Origin: Hymenobacter caeli
Lineage (GTDB): Bacteria > Bacteroidota > Bacteroidia > Cytophagales > Hymenobacteraceae
Direction: 5' to 3'
DNA: 64,000 nt
Assembly: GCF_013294115.1 (NCBI RefSeq)
Contig: NZ_JABSNP010000002.1
Location: 124,001-188,000, forward strand
The notes beneath the pieces are model-generated. The model did not search any database. It was not told where the DNA came from and saw only the letters and a list, made by a program, of their open reading frames with translations. This document shows positions 17,673 through 27,792 of the stretch, piece by piece. Within the stretch, counting starts at the first letter, position 1, and every line of letters begins with the position of its first letter. Both the position numbers and the translations under genes were made by a program.

Positions 17673-18474
17673 ACGTAGCTAGTTTAACGCCAGGCGGTCG
17701 GATGAGCCGGACAAGTGGTTGGTCCAGTGGGGCTGGGAGCAGGGCCGGTCGGCCCCCCGCGTTAGCGCCGGCACATCGGCCGCGTTGCGCAGAGGCATGC
17801 ACACGTGGCCGGTTGGGCCCGTCACCTAGCGGGCAGGCCCGCCGGGTTCGACGCCCGCCGGGCGGCGGCCTTACAGCTACGACGCAGGAAAAAGCCGCTG
17901 CCCTGTTGAGAACTGTGCCGAAACCCCAGCTGTCGCCTCACCTGTCCCGTGCGCGAAGCAGCTGCGCTTCCCCTTTGCCAGTTGCCCAAGAAAGTCGTCG
18001 TTGAGAGGCACCCCCTAGCTGTTTGCTGGCTTCACCGGTAAACCCGCCCCGCCAACTACTGGGTCGAAATGGGCTACGACTGGTGCGGCCGGGCCGCGCT
18101 TGCAAAAAAATAGCCAGGGGCTGTAAGGCAACCGCCGGCCGCCGACGTCGGCATCTACGACCCCGTGCCGCGCGCTACCGCCCTGGTGCACGGCCTGCTG
18201 GCGTTTGCCTTCAACACGGCCGTGGTGGCGCTCAGCATCGGCGGCCTGGTGAGCGTGCTGTAGCCAGGGGAGGCGGCAGGGCCCCCGGCGAAACAACCGG
18301 TTGGCGGCGAGGCGTGCCGGCTGGCGGGTGCCTCGCCGCAATTTTCCGCCCCGTTGCAATGAGAACCACGGGGTGCGCTTACCCAAAAGGAATCATTTTG
18401 ATGGGCCCGGCGTACGGGGCCTTCGGTAAGCCATGGCTTACTTGCTTACCTTATAGACCCGCCCTTTTTCGCCC
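17673..18474. other. Long intergenic region with a gene relic
   Basis: This 802-base stretch has no intact gene. It contains the 3' end of a DUF1345-type membrane protein gene (18144-18263) with no open frame upstream of it. GC-rich direct repeats GCCCGCCGGG lie near 17838-17862. The reading frames crossing the rest show no family pattern, so it looks like decayed sequence. Confidence 0.6.
18144..18263 (+). pseudogene. 3' relic of a DUF1345-family membrane protein gene
   Basis: The frame reads DVGIYDPVPRATALVHGLLAF, then FNTAVVALSIGGLVSVL and a stop. This is the characteristic C-terminal end of DUF1345 proteins (a short IYDP-like turn, then the last transmembrane helix with FNT). The frame is closed by a stop at 18111-18113, and no start or N-terminal part was found in any frame nearby. 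The 39 residues are far short of the family's roughly 220. A deletion or series of frameshifts removed the rest. Confidence 0.6.
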
Positions 18475-19452
18475 ATGCACGCCATTGCCATTGCCCGCCC
18501 CGGGGGCCCCGAAGTACTAGCGCCGCGCACCCTGCCCACGCCCGCGCCGGCGGCGGGCCAGGTGCTCATCCGGGTGCAGGCCGCCGGCGTGAACCGGCCC
18601 GACGTGTGGATGCGCAAGGGAGCCTACGCCGGCAGCGGCGACGTGGCGGGCCTGGTGCCCGGCCTGGAAGTAGCGGGCGTGGTGGCCGCGTGCGGCCCCG
18701 GCGTGGCCCGCTGGCAGCCCGGCGACGCCGTGTGCGCCCTGCTGGCGGCCGGCGGCTACGCCGAATACGCCGCGGTAGACGCCCGCCACTGCCTGCCGGT
18801 GCCGGCTGGCCTGTCGATGGTGGAAGCCGCGGCCCTGCCCGAAACCGTGTTCACGGTGTGGCACAACGTGTTCGAGCGCGGCGGCTTGCGGCCCGGCGAA
18901 ACCTTGCTGGTGCACGGGGGCAGCAGCGGCATCGGCACCACGGCCATTCAGGTGGCCACGGCGCTAGGCAGCCGCGTGGCCACCACGGCCGGCAGCGCCG
19001 CCAAGTGCCAGGCCTGCCGCGACCTGGGGGCCGAGTGGGCCATCAACTACAAAACCGAGGACTTTGCCCAGGTGCTGGCCGCCGTGGGCGTGGACGTGGT
19101 GCTCGACATGGTGGGCGGCGACTACACCCCCAAAAACCTGCACCTGCTGCACGACGACGGCCGCCTCGTGTTCATCAACGCCACCCGGGGGCCCCAGGTC
19201 ACCTTCGATGCCCAGGACCTGATGCGCCGCCGCCTCACCGTCACCGGCAGCACACTGCGCCCGCGCTCGGCCGAGTTTAAGGCTGCGCTGGCGGCGGCCG
19301 TGGAGCAGCACGTGTGGCCCCTGGTAGCGGCCGGCCGCTTCCGCCCGGTCATCGACTGCACGTTTCCGCTGGCCGAAGCCCGCGCCGCGCACGAGCGCAT
19401 GGAAAGCAGCGCCCACATCGGCAAAATTGTGCTCACCGTCGGCAACGACTAG
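18475..19452 (+). CDS. NAD(P)H-quinone oxidoreductase, PIG3 type
   Basis: Zinc-independent medium-chain reductase of 325 residues, similar to the TP53I3/PIG3 quinone oxidoreductases that reduce quinones with NADPH. The N-terminal GroES-like domain has AAGVNRPDVWMRKGAY and GLEVAGVV. The Rossmann domain has LVHGGSSGIGTTAIQVATALGSRV near residues 144-164, and TAGSAAKCQACRDLGAEWAINYKTEDF follows, all typical of the family. There are no structural-zinc cysteine clusters. The ATG at 18475 gives MHAIAIARPGGPEVL, the standard start. It is 106 bases upstream of ispG on the same strand, but ispG appears to have its own promoter. Confidence 0.9.
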   Translation: MHAIAIARPGGPEVLAPRTLPTPAPAAGQVLIRVQAAGVNRPDVWMRKGAYAGSGDVAGLVPGLEVAGVVAACGPGVARWQPGDAVCALLAAGGYAEYAAVDARHCLPVPAGLSMVEAAALPETVFTVWHNVFERGGLRPGETLLVHGGSSGIGTTAIQVATALGSRVATTAGSAAKCQACRDLGAEWAINYKTEDFAQVLAAVGVDVVLDMVGGDYTPKNLHLLHDDGRLVFINATRGPQVTFDAQDLMRRRLTVTGSTLRPRSAEFKAALAAAVEQHVWPLVAAGRFRPVIDCTFPLAEARAAHERMESSAHIGKIVLTVGND

Positions 19453-19485
19453 GCCGGGCGCGGCGCCCGGCTACGCCCGGCCCGG

Positions 19486-19531
19486 AAGTTGCGCGGCGGC
19501 CCCAAGTTACCTTTGCGGGGCCGCGCAACTT
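19486..19531. repeat. 12-bp inverted repeat around the ispG promoter box
   Basis: AAGTTGCGCGGC (19486-19497) and GCCGCGCAACTT (19520-19531) are perfect complements that flank the TACCTTTG box at 19508-19515. This arrangement is typical of an operator, though a simple hairpin in DNA is also possible. Confidence 0.55.
19508..19515 (+). promoter_or_regulatory. Possible -7 box of ispG
   Basis: TACCTTTG matches TAnnTTTG and lies 43 bases before the ispG ATG. A TTG at 19489-19491 is 16 bases upstream, slightly closer than usual. Confidence 0.45.
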
Positions 19532-19558
19532 TCGCCGCCGGCCCGTAGTTTTTTGGTT

Positions 19559-21630
<2,072 letters not shown>

Positions 21631-21634
<4 letters not shown>

Positions 21635-22140
21635 TAGTCGTTGAGAAACTCTTCGAATTTCTCCGTTAAATCAGGATCGTCAAATTCTTGAATTATCCTA
21701 GCAATGTCAATTTGTCCCTTGCTCGCGGCCAAAGCTGCTAAAGCGCAAGAAGTGTATTCTTTTTTCCAAGGCAGGGTTTTGTTAGCGGCGATTAAGTTTT
21801 CAATCTGTTGCAAGCCTTGGTGATACTCTTCCTCATATTGCTGCGGGATTGAAATGTTGCTTACATGGCGTTGAATCTCAATTAATGCAACAAGGCCAAT
21901 TAGCCGCCGGTCAATTATCGTCTTTTTAATTCCAATCCGAATAAGCTGGGGTACTGCTAAGTAAGAAGCAGTGCCAACATCGCCTTGGTGGTGTAATTCA
22001 TCCCATAATTCATCCAGAATCTCATTAGTTTCCTCAGAATCTACGGCTGCTTCGAGTCGCCGAAGTGGTTGTGATACGTCGTATTTAATTTGGTAACCGC
22101 TAGTGAAATCCTCCCAGCAAGAATCATTGAGTGAGAGCAT
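21631..22140 (-). CDS. Hypothetical helical protein, AT-rich
   Basis: Not assigned to a family. The 169-residue cytoplasmic protein begins MLSLNDSCWEDFTSGYQIKYD and is almost entirely helical and acidic, with ELWDELHHQGDVGTASYLAVPQLIRIG in the first half and a C-terminal QEFDDPDLTEKFEEFLNDY. Repeated helix pairs suggest a HEAT-like solenoid, similar in style to immunity or adaptor proteins, but this is only an impression. GC content is well below the neighbours, which suggests recent transfer. Its 3' end overlaps the ispG stop by 4 bases on opposite strands. Start ATG at 22138-22140. Confidence 0.65.
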
Positions 22141-22150
22141 ATGTAAAAAT

Positions 22151-22885
22151 ATGAAAGCAGTGATTCCAGTAAATTATTTTGTTGCGCAACTCACAGTCGA
22201 CGGCTTCGCAATCCTTCCGCAATTATACACCCAGCTCGAAATAGCCGCTCTGCTGCACTGTATCGAAAGCGCCCCGGCGGCGGGCGCTAATTTCCGCCGC
22301 AGCCAGGACGTGTTTGCCATTCGCAATTTGCTGGGCGAAATACCGGCGCTGGGGGCCCTGTTGGACACGGCCGCGCTGCGGAAATTATTGGGCGAATTGT
22401 TTCCGGCGGGCGGCCACCTCACCAAGGCTATTTATTTCGACAAGCCAGCGGGCTCGAACTGGCTGGTGGCGTGGCACCAGGATTTGATGATTAACGTGGC
22501 GCACCGGGCCGATGTGCCCGGCTTCGGGCCCTGGACGGCCAAGGCCGGCTGGGTGGCCGTGCAGCCGCCGGTGGACGTGCTCGAAAACACCGTCACCGTG
22601 CGCCTGCACCTCGACGCCTGCGACGCCACCAACGGGGCCCTGAAGGTGGTGCCCGGCTCGCACCGGCGCGGCGTGGTGCCGGCCGCAGCCATCGCCGGCC
22701 ACACGGCCACGGCCACGGTGTGCGCCGTGCCCGCCGGCGGGGCCATGCTGATGAAGCCGCTGCTGCTCCACGCCTCCAACCGCAGCACCAGCGACCGGCC
22801 GCGGCGGGTGATTCACCTGGAATTTTCGGCCGAGGAGCTGCCCGCGGGGCTGGCCTGGCGCGAGCGGCGGGCCTGGGGCGGTTGA
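22151..22885 (+). CDS. Phytanoyl-CoA dioxygenase-like Fe(II)/2-oxoglutarate enzyme
   Basis: A 244-residue oxygenase of the PhyH superfamily that would hydroxylate an unknown small molecule using Fe(II), O2 and 2-oxoglutarate. The iron-binding HxD is visible as WHQDLMI (His109, Asp111) and the distal histidine as LLLHASNRS near residue 207. The 2-oxoglutarate-binding arginine is likely in SDRPRRVIHLEF. VVPGSHRRG, the conserved double-stranded-beta-helix turn, lies between them. The ATG at 22151 gives MKAVIPVNYF; the longer frame starts inside the divergent gene. The 5' end is AT-rich, then the composition changes to the GC-rich host type. Confidence 0.85.
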   Translation: MKAVIPVNYFVAQLTVDGFAILPQLYTQLEIAALLHCIESAPAAGANFRRSQDVFAIRNLLGEIPALGALLDTAALRKLLGELFPAGGHLTKAIYFDKPAGSNWLVAWHQDLMINVAHRADVPGFGPWTAKAGWVAVQPPVDVLENTVTVRLHLDACDATNGALKVVPGSHRRGVVPAAAIAGHTATATVCAVPAGGAMLMKPLLLHASNRSTSDRPRRVIHLEFSAEELPAGLAWRERRAWGG

Positions 22886-22886
22886 A

Positions 22887-23072
22887 CTATACCTTGGGAA
22901 TTTCGAGCTGCTTGCAAATCTCCCGGCACAAGTCTTCGTCAATGTCGCCATGCCGGGGTACGCTGGTACGCTTGCCAGTCAGCGTATTTTTGTAGATGTC
23001 GTGCCGACTGCTGCGTCGGTGCAGCGGGCAATTATTTGCTTCCAGGTATTTGATGCATTTGCCGCATTTTAT
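22887..23072 (-). CDS. hicA: HicA-family toxin with ATA in place of the start codon
   Basis: Toxin of a HicAB pair, expected to be an mRNA-cleaving nuclease with a double-stranded-RNA-binding-like fold. The 61-residue frame reads IKCGKCIKYLEANNCPLHRR and then SSRHDIYKNTLTGKRTSVP, ending in DLCREICKQLEIPKV. The catalytic-type histidine in the (S)xxHDIY motif is kept. The first codon of the family-like sequence is ATA, and the same frame is closed upstream by the hicB stop (23079-23081). No ATG, GTG or TTG occurs before the last third. The frame is otherwise intact. It may be silenced, or weakly translated from ATA. Confidence 0.75.
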   Translation of the reverse strand: MKCGKCIKYLEANNCPLHRRSSRHDIYKNTLTGKRTSVPRHGDIDEDLCREICKQLEIPKV

Positions 23073-23078
23073 TCCTGA

Positions 23079-23288
23079 CTAAGCAAATTCTACTTCCTCC
23101 TGAGCAATAATAGCATTGCTGTCTTCGGCATCATCCTCGCGCATATCTTCTAAGTACAGCGCCAGCGCATCCTGAATATTCTCTTTTACCTCGGCTATCG
23201 TCAGGCCCTGCGTGAGCACCCCGGGAATTTCTTTTAACTGGCCAATCAGCTGGGTTTTGCCTTGGCGGATAACAAGTGTGAATTTCAT
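23079..23288 (-). CDS. hicB: HicB-like antitoxin
   Basis: A 69-residue partner of HicA. The sequence MKFTLVIRQGKTQLIGQLKEIPGVLTQGLTIAEVKENIQDALALYLEDM has the partial RNase H-like fold of HicB: strand, strand, the PGVLTQGLT turn and then the EVKENIQDAL helix. It is short and has no separate DNA-binding domain; the acidic tail EDDAEDSNAIIAQEEVEFA follows. It is the first gene of the pair, in the hicB-hicA order, and the spacing to hicA is 6 bases. ATG at 23286-23288. Autoregulation is expected from the family but no operator was identified. Confidence 0.75.
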   Translation of the reverse strand: MKFTLVIRQGKTQLIGQLKEIPGVLTQGLTIAEVKENIQDALALYLEDMREDDAEDSNAIIAQEEVEFA

Positions 23289-23374
23289 GGGTAGCGACCG
23301 GATTGGTTAACGAGTGGCTAAAGTAACAAGGGTGCGGCTTTTTCGTGCCTAACAGCTAGGGCCCCATGGGTTTA

Positions 23375-23902
23375 TTATCGTCCCAAAAAAAACGCCCGAA
23401 ACCGCGCCAGTTCCGCTAACTCCCGCTGCACGTAGGCGTTGAAAAACGCCTCGCCTACCTGCCGGCGAAGCACCGAAATGCCGACGTCAATCAGCCGCAG
23501 GCCCTGGGCGGTGAGCAGGATATTATCGAACCGCTCGCCGGGTAGGTTGGAGGGCCGCTGGAGGTCGTGGTGCGCGAAGCCGGCGGCGTGGAGGCCCCGC
23601 AGCTCGTCGGCGAACACGTCGAACTGTATTTCGCGCATCTCCACTTCGTGGGCGCGAAAATCGAGGGGGTAAAGGCGCTCCATTACGAGCATGTCGACGC
23701 CGAGTGCCTCGTTGACCTCCAGGCGGTGGAACTTAACTACCAAGTCGTTGACCTCGTTGGCGAAGCGCATTTTTTCGGCCTCCGAGCCAATATCGGAGCG
23801 CGTGTCCTGGCTGAAAATCTTGCCAACTTCCGTTGAGGAAAGGGCAATGGCGGCGTTGTTGGCCCCGCGCGAAAGCTGCCGGGGGTAGCGTTTGGGTTCC
23901 AT
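23375..23902 (-). CDS. Compact protein-kinase-like protein
   Basis: A 175-residue protein with features of the protein-kinase-like fold in a very small form. The N-terminal half has VGKIFSQDTRSDI and EAEKMRFANEVND, then DMLVMERLYPLDF, which fits a minimal N-lobe and hinge. The catalytic part reads GFAHHDLQRPSN (an HxD loop variant, near residue 110), FDNILLT, then LRLIDVGIS in place of the usual DFG. The closest analogues would be the RIO/Bud32-like or lipopolysaccharide-kinase-like small kinases. Substrate and activity are unknown. It starts at ATG 23900-23902, with no signal peptide. It lies alone between hicB and the efflux operon. Confidence 0.6.
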   Translation of the reverse strand: MEPKRYPRQLSRGANNAAIALSSTEVGKIFSQDTRSDIGSEAEKMRFANEVNDLVVKFHRLEVNEALGVDMLVMERLYPLDFRAHEVEMREIQFDVFADELRGLHAAGFAHHDLQRPSNLPGERFDNILLTAQGLRLIDVGISVLRRQVGEAFFNAYVQRELAELARFRAFFLGR

Positions 23903-23957
23903 ACGGGCGGCGGTAGCGGTGGCCGAAGATACAGCGGGCTACAACTGGTAGCCGGCC

Positions 23958-25577
23958 CTACGCGGCCGCGTCGGCGGACTGGCCGCCCGCGCCGGGCTTG
24001 TTGGCTTTCATCAGGAAAACGAGCCCGATGGAAAACAGGCAGGCGAAACCCAGCAGGTAGAAGGCGTCGGTGTAGGCCAGGGTGGTGGCCTGCTGCTGCA
24101 CAATGCGGTAGAGGGCCCCCTGGGCCTGCCGCATGGCATCGACCCCGCTGGCGTTGGCCCGGCCAAACACGGAGGTGGCGAACTGGCGCAGGCCCGCCGC
24201 GTAGTCGGGGTTGGTGAAGGAGAGGTGGTCGATGATGCGGCTCTGGTGGAACTGGCTGCGGCGGGCAATCACGGTTTCGATGGCCGCGATGCCGAAGCCG
24301 CCCCCGATGGTTTGCACCAGGTTGGTGAACATGGCCACCTGGTTGGTTTTGGACTTGGCCAGGCCCACGTAGGACGCCACGCTGATGGGCACGAACAGGA
24401 AGCCCAGCCCCAGGCTCTGATAGATGCGCGCCGTGGCCACGGTGCGGAAATCGACGCTGGTGCTGAGGACGTGCGCGTAGTTGAAGCAGGCCAGCGAGCT
24501 GACTACTAAGCCAAAGCCAATCAGCCAGCGGGCCTGCACCTTACCCGTGAGCCAGCCCACTATCGGCATCAGCAAGATGAGCGACAGGCCGCCCGGCGTG
24601 ATGGCCAGGCCGCTGTCGACGGCCCGGTAGCCCAGCAGCGACTGCAAAAACTGCGGCAGCTGCGTGGTGCTGCCATAAAGCAGCGCGCCCACCACGAACA
24701 TGACCAGCATGGCGGCCGTGAACGTGCGGTTGCGGAACAGGCTCAGGTCGAGGAGCGGGTTTTTGGTGCGCATCTCCCACACGATGCCGCCCACCAGCAG
24801 CGCCGCCGCCGCCACGCTGAGCAGGATAATGGCCTGCGAGCTGAACCAGTCGTCGCGCTCGCCCCGGCTCAGTACGTACTGCAACGCGCTCAGGCCCAGG
24901 CCCAGCAGGCTGAGGCCGATGTAGTCCACGCGGATGCCCTTGGCCCAGGCGTTGGCTTTTTCCTTCACCAGCTCCGGCGGGTCTTTCACCAGGGCCGTCA
25001 CCAGAAACGCGGTGAGGAGGGCGATGGGCACGTTGACGAAAAATACCCAGTGCCAGCTGTAGCTGTCCACGAGCCAGCCGCAGAGCAGGGGCCCCACCGT
25101 GGGGGCCACCACCGTGGCCACGCCGAACAGCGCAAATGCCTGCCCCTGCTCGGCGGGCGGAAAGGAATCTTTGAGGATGGCCTGACCGACGGGCGGGATG
25201 ATGCCGCCGCACAGGCCCTGCAAGGCCCGCATCACCAGCAGCATGCCCAGCGACGACGAGAGCCCGCACAGCAGCGACGACACCCCGTAGGCCACCAGCG
25301 CCAGCATGAACAGGCGCGAGCGCCCAATGGCCGTGGACAAAAAGCTCGCCGTGGGCAGCATCACGGCTTTGGCCACCAGCAGCACGGTAATTACCCAGGT
25401 CACGTCGTCCTGCGAGGCCCCCAGGCTGCCGCCGATGTTTTGCAGAGCCACCGACACGCTGGAGTTGTCCAGCACGTCCATGAACGTGCCCAGCGCCACC
25501 GTGATGGCGATGGCCCACTTCAGGTTGCCGGCCAGCCCGGCCCCGGCGGGCTTGGACAAGGTTTGCGTTTGCGCCAT
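23958..25577 (-). CDS. emrB: DHA2-family drug efflux transporter (EmrB/QacA)
   Basis: Proton-driven multidrug exporter of the major facilitator superfamily, 539 residues, as usual for the 14-helix DHA2 group. The first helix region has FMDVLDNSSVSVALQNIGGSLG, the DHA2 signature (LDxTIVNVALP-like). AIGRSRLFMLALVAYGVSSLLCG follows, carrying motif A-like residues, and GGIIPPVGQAIL gives motif C. It is the last gene of the minus-strand tolC-hlyD-unknown-emrB operon, so with HlyD and TolC it would form a tripartite pump across both membranes. No regulator gene is adjacent. Confidence 0.92.
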   Translation of the reverse strand: MAQTQTLSKPAGAGLAGNLKWAIAITVALGTFMDVLDNSSVSVALQNIGGSLGASQDDVTWVITVLLVAKAVMLPTASFLSTAIGRSRLFMLALVAYGVSSLLCGLSSSLGMLLVMRALQGLCGGIIPPVGQAILKDSFPPAEQGQAFALFGVATVVAPTVGPLLCGWLVDSYSWHWVFFVNVPIALLTAFLVTALVKDPPELVKEKANAWAKGIRVDYIGLSLLGLGLSALQYVLSRGERDDWFSSQAIILLSVAAAALLVGGIVWEMRTKNPLLDLSLFRNRTFTAAMLVMFVVGALLYGSTTQLPQFLQSLLGYRAVDSGLAITPGGLSLILLMPIVGWLTGKVQARWLIGFGLVVSSLACFNYAHVLSTSVDFRTVATARIYQSLGLGFLFVPISVASYVGLAKSKTNQVAMFTNLVQTIGGGFGIAAIETVIARRSQFHQSRIIDHLSFTNPDYAAGLRQFATSVFGRANASGVDAMRQAQGALYRIVQQQATTLAYTDAFYLLGFACLFSIGLVFLMKANKPGAGGQSADAAA

Positions 25578-25610
25578 AACGAGGAAACGGGAGAGATGGG
25601 ACTGTCGGCG

Positions 25611-26255
25611 TTAATGCGGCGTGGTGTGCAGGTGGGTGCGCGCCTGCGCCACGGCTTCCTGGTAGTGGTTAAGGAAATCGGTAAGAATTTCCTCCTGCGT
25701 TACGCTCTCAATCCGACGGTCGTCGCGCCACGAAGCCAGCAGCTCGATGGTTTTGGTGCGGGAAGGTTCCTTGTCGTCTTTCTTGTCGTCGCCGCCTTCC
25801 GCGGGCTGCTCCTCGCCGCCGTCCTCTTTGTCGTCGGCTTTGTCATCGTCTTTTTTCGCATCCTTGCCGTCCTGCTCATCGCCGGGCGGCGCTTCGGGCT
25901 GGCCCTGTTCGGCGATGATGGCCTCGGCGAGCTTGTTTTCCTCAAACCAGCAGTGCACGTAGGGCAGCACGGCCTCGATGCGCACCTTGGCCACCACGGC
26001 GTACTGGAACTCGACGGGCCCCTCCAGGTGCCGCACGATGAGGTACGCGCGGCCCTCGTCGAGGCCGGTGTCGCAGGTGCGGGCGTGGGGGCGCAGGGCG
26101 GCGGCGGCCGTTTCGAGGGCCGGAAGCGCGGTGTTCGTATAAAAATCGGTCTGGCGCTTCAGGTTGTCGAGGTACGCCTGGTCTTCCTGCGCGAGGGTGG
26201 CAAAGAGGCCGTTGAGGTCGGCTTCCCAGCGGCCGGGGGGGGTGGGGGCTTCCAT
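25611..26255 (-). CDS. Unknown protein inside the efflux operon
   Basis: Not recognised. The 214-residue cytoplasmic protein has no signal or membrane segment. Residues 1-105 are helical and charged (ANLFATLAQEDQAYLDNLK-type helix, then an EGRAYLIVRHLEGPVEF strand region). Residues about 118-165 are a low-complexity Lys/Asp/Glu tract (DGKDAKKDDDKADDKEDGGEE). The last 45 residues resume ordered helical sequence with TKTIELLASWRDDRRIES. It sits between hlyD (34 bases away) and emrB (33 bases away), so co-transcription is very likely. A chaperone-like or regulatory role for the pump is possible but unsupported. Confidence 0.7.
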   Translation of the reverse strand: MEAPTPPGRWEADLNGLFATLAQEDQAYLDNLKRQTDFYTNTALPALETAAAALRPHARTCDTGLDEGRAYLIVRHLEGPVEFQYAVVAKVRIEAVLPYVHCWFEENKLAEAIIAEQGQPEAPPGDEQDGKDAKKDDDKADDKEDGGEEQPAEGGDDKKDDKEPSRTKTIELLASWRDDRRIESVTQEEILTDFLNHYQEAVAQARTHLHTTPH

Positions 26256-26289
26256 GAGCGGAGGGCGGTTGAGCTTAACGGTAAAACGG

Positions 26290-27648
26290 TTACTGCTTGG
26301 GGCCCACCCGGCGGCGGGCGGCGTGGTCCACCACGCGGGGGCTGGCCTCGATGTGAGTGGTGTCGGCGGCCTGCCGGGTGGGCACCACGGTGATGTCCAC
26401 CTCGGGCGTCACCGACATGCCGGGGGCCAGCAGGTGCAGGTCGGGCTGGCCGTTGAACACGATTTTGACCGGAATGCGCTGCACCACCTTCACGTAGTTG
26501 CCGGTGGCGTTTTCGGCGGGCAGCAGGCTGAAACGGGCCCCGGTGCCCCGCTGGAAGCTCTCGACCGACCCCCGGAACTGCTCGCCCGAGTAGGCATCGA
26601 CCTCAATCAGCACCGGCTGGCCCACCCGCATGCGGGCCAGCTGCGTTTCCTTGAAATTCGCGGTTACCCACAGCTGCCCGTAAGTGATGAGCAGCAGCTG
26701 CTGGCCCACGGCCACGGTCTGGCCCTCGTCCACGGCCTTGCCGGTCACGCGGCCGGTTTCGGTGGCGTAGAGCTTGGTGTAGGAAAGCTGGAGGCGGGCC
26801 TGGTCGGCGGCGGCCCGGGCCTGCGCAATCTGGGCGTCGGACACGCTGATTTGCTCGGTGGCCTGGCGGTAGTCGTTGCGGGCCTGGGCCACCACGGCGG
26901 CGGCCTGGCCGGCCTGGGCGCGGGCGGCCTGGGTGCGCTGGTCGGCGGCGGCGGCCTGGTCGGCGCTGGCGCGGGCAGTGGTGGCGGCCTGGTCGTAGCG
27001 CTGGCGCGACACGGCATCGGTCTTGTAGAGCTCGGCGTAGCGCTGCTCGTCGCGGGCGTCGTTGGCGGCCTGGGCGTGGGCGGCGCGGGCCTGGGCCAGG
27101 GCCTGGGCCACGCCGGCTTCGGCGGCGGCCAGCTGGGCCTGCTGCTGGGCAATGACGCTGCGCCGCGAGGCGCTGGCCTGCTCGGCGGTGTTGCGCTGGG
27201 CGCGGGCGCTGGTCACCTGGGCCTCGGCCTGGGTCAGCTGGGCCTGGTAGTCGCGCGGGTCTATTTCCAGCAGCAGCGTGCCCTTCTTCACCAGCTGGTT
27301 GTCGCGCACGTACACTTTCAGCACCTGGCCGGCCGCGCGCGGGCTCACCCGCACGGCGTTGCCCTCCACGAAGGCGTCGTCGGTGGTTTCGTGGTCGCTG
27401 GCGTACCGGTAGTAGCGCACGCCCCAAATCAGCAGCAGCAGCAGCCCCACCCCCGCCAGGACGAGAAACCAGGGGCGTTGGTAAATTGGCTTTTCGGTCA
27501 CCTCGTCGGGGGCGTCCTTGGCTTGCTTTTGCACCGTGCGCGGGTTGGCACCCAGGCGCTGGTCGGGGGCATCGGAAGGGTCGGCGGTGCGCCGCCGGGC
27601 CGGGTCGCGGGCGGGGCGGGCGGCGGGAGAAGGAGCGTTATCGGCCAT
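26290..27648 (-). CDS. emrA: HlyD/EmrA-family membrane fusion protein
   Basis: Periplasmic adaptor of a tripartite pump, 452 residues. A single transmembrane anchor lies near residues 60-80 (PWFLVLAGVGLLLLLIWGV), preceded by a Pro/Arg-rich cytoplasmic tail. The barrel-sandwich halves read VRVSPRAAGQVLKVYVRDNQLVKKGTLLLEID and RVTGKAVDEGQTVAVGQQLLLI. Between them is a long Ala/Gln-rich coiled-coil hairpin (about residues 125-275). The last part is the beta-barrel domain. It lies upstream of the unknown gene and emrB, downstream of tolC, with a family C repeat in the tolC-hlyD junction. The low-complexity hairpin is typical of high-GC species. Confidence 0.9.
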   Translation of the reverse strand: MADNAPSPAARPARDPARRRTADPSDAPDQRLGANPRTVQKQAKDAPDEVTEKPIYQRPWFLVLAGVGLLLLLIWGVRYYRYASDHETTDDAFVEGNAVRVSPRAAGQVLKVYVRDNQLVKKGTLLLEIDPRDYQAQLTQAEAQVTSARAQRNTAEQASASRRSVIAQQQAQLAAAEAGVAQALAQARAAHAQAANDARDEQRYAELYKTDAVSRQRYDQAATTARASADQAAAADQRTQAARAQAGQAAAVVAQARNDYRQATEQISVSDAQIAQARAAADQARLQLSYTKLYATETGRVTGKAVDEGQTVAVGQQLLLITYGQLWVTANFKETQLARMRVGQPVLIEVDAYSGEQFRGSVESFQRGTGARFSLLPAENATGNYVKVVQRIPVKIVFNGQPDLHLLAPGMSVTPEVDITVVPTRQAADTTHIEASPRVVDHAARRRVGPKQ

Positions 27649-27655
27649 AACACAC

Positions 27656-27773
27656 GTTAGTTCTTAGTTGTCAGTTGTCAGTTGTTGGCTGTCAGTTGTT
27701 AGTTCTTAGTTGTCAGTTTTTAATTGGTTGGCAATTGATTGACTGACAACTGACAACGAGCAACTGACAACTC
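27656..27773. repeat. Palindromic repeat, family C (copy 2)
   Basis: Iterated GTTGTCAGTT words (27656-27720) face the complementary AACTGACAAC words (27751-27772). It lies in the tolC-hlyD junction. The outer flank ACGTTAGTT matches copy 1 at 4976. Confidence 0.75.
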
Positions 27774-27792
27774 GTTTTTTTGTCACGGCTAC

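Noticed and set aside
17823..17880. A tRNA-like GGGTTCGACGCCC segment
   Set aside because: The arm does not pair as a 5-bp T stem with the correct ends, and no acceptor or anticodon stem fits around it.
18023..18520. A 165-residue plus-strand frame in the gap before the quinone oxidoreductase
   Set aside because: Arg/Pro-rich, crosses into the next gene in another frame and conflicts with the DUF1345 relic frame.
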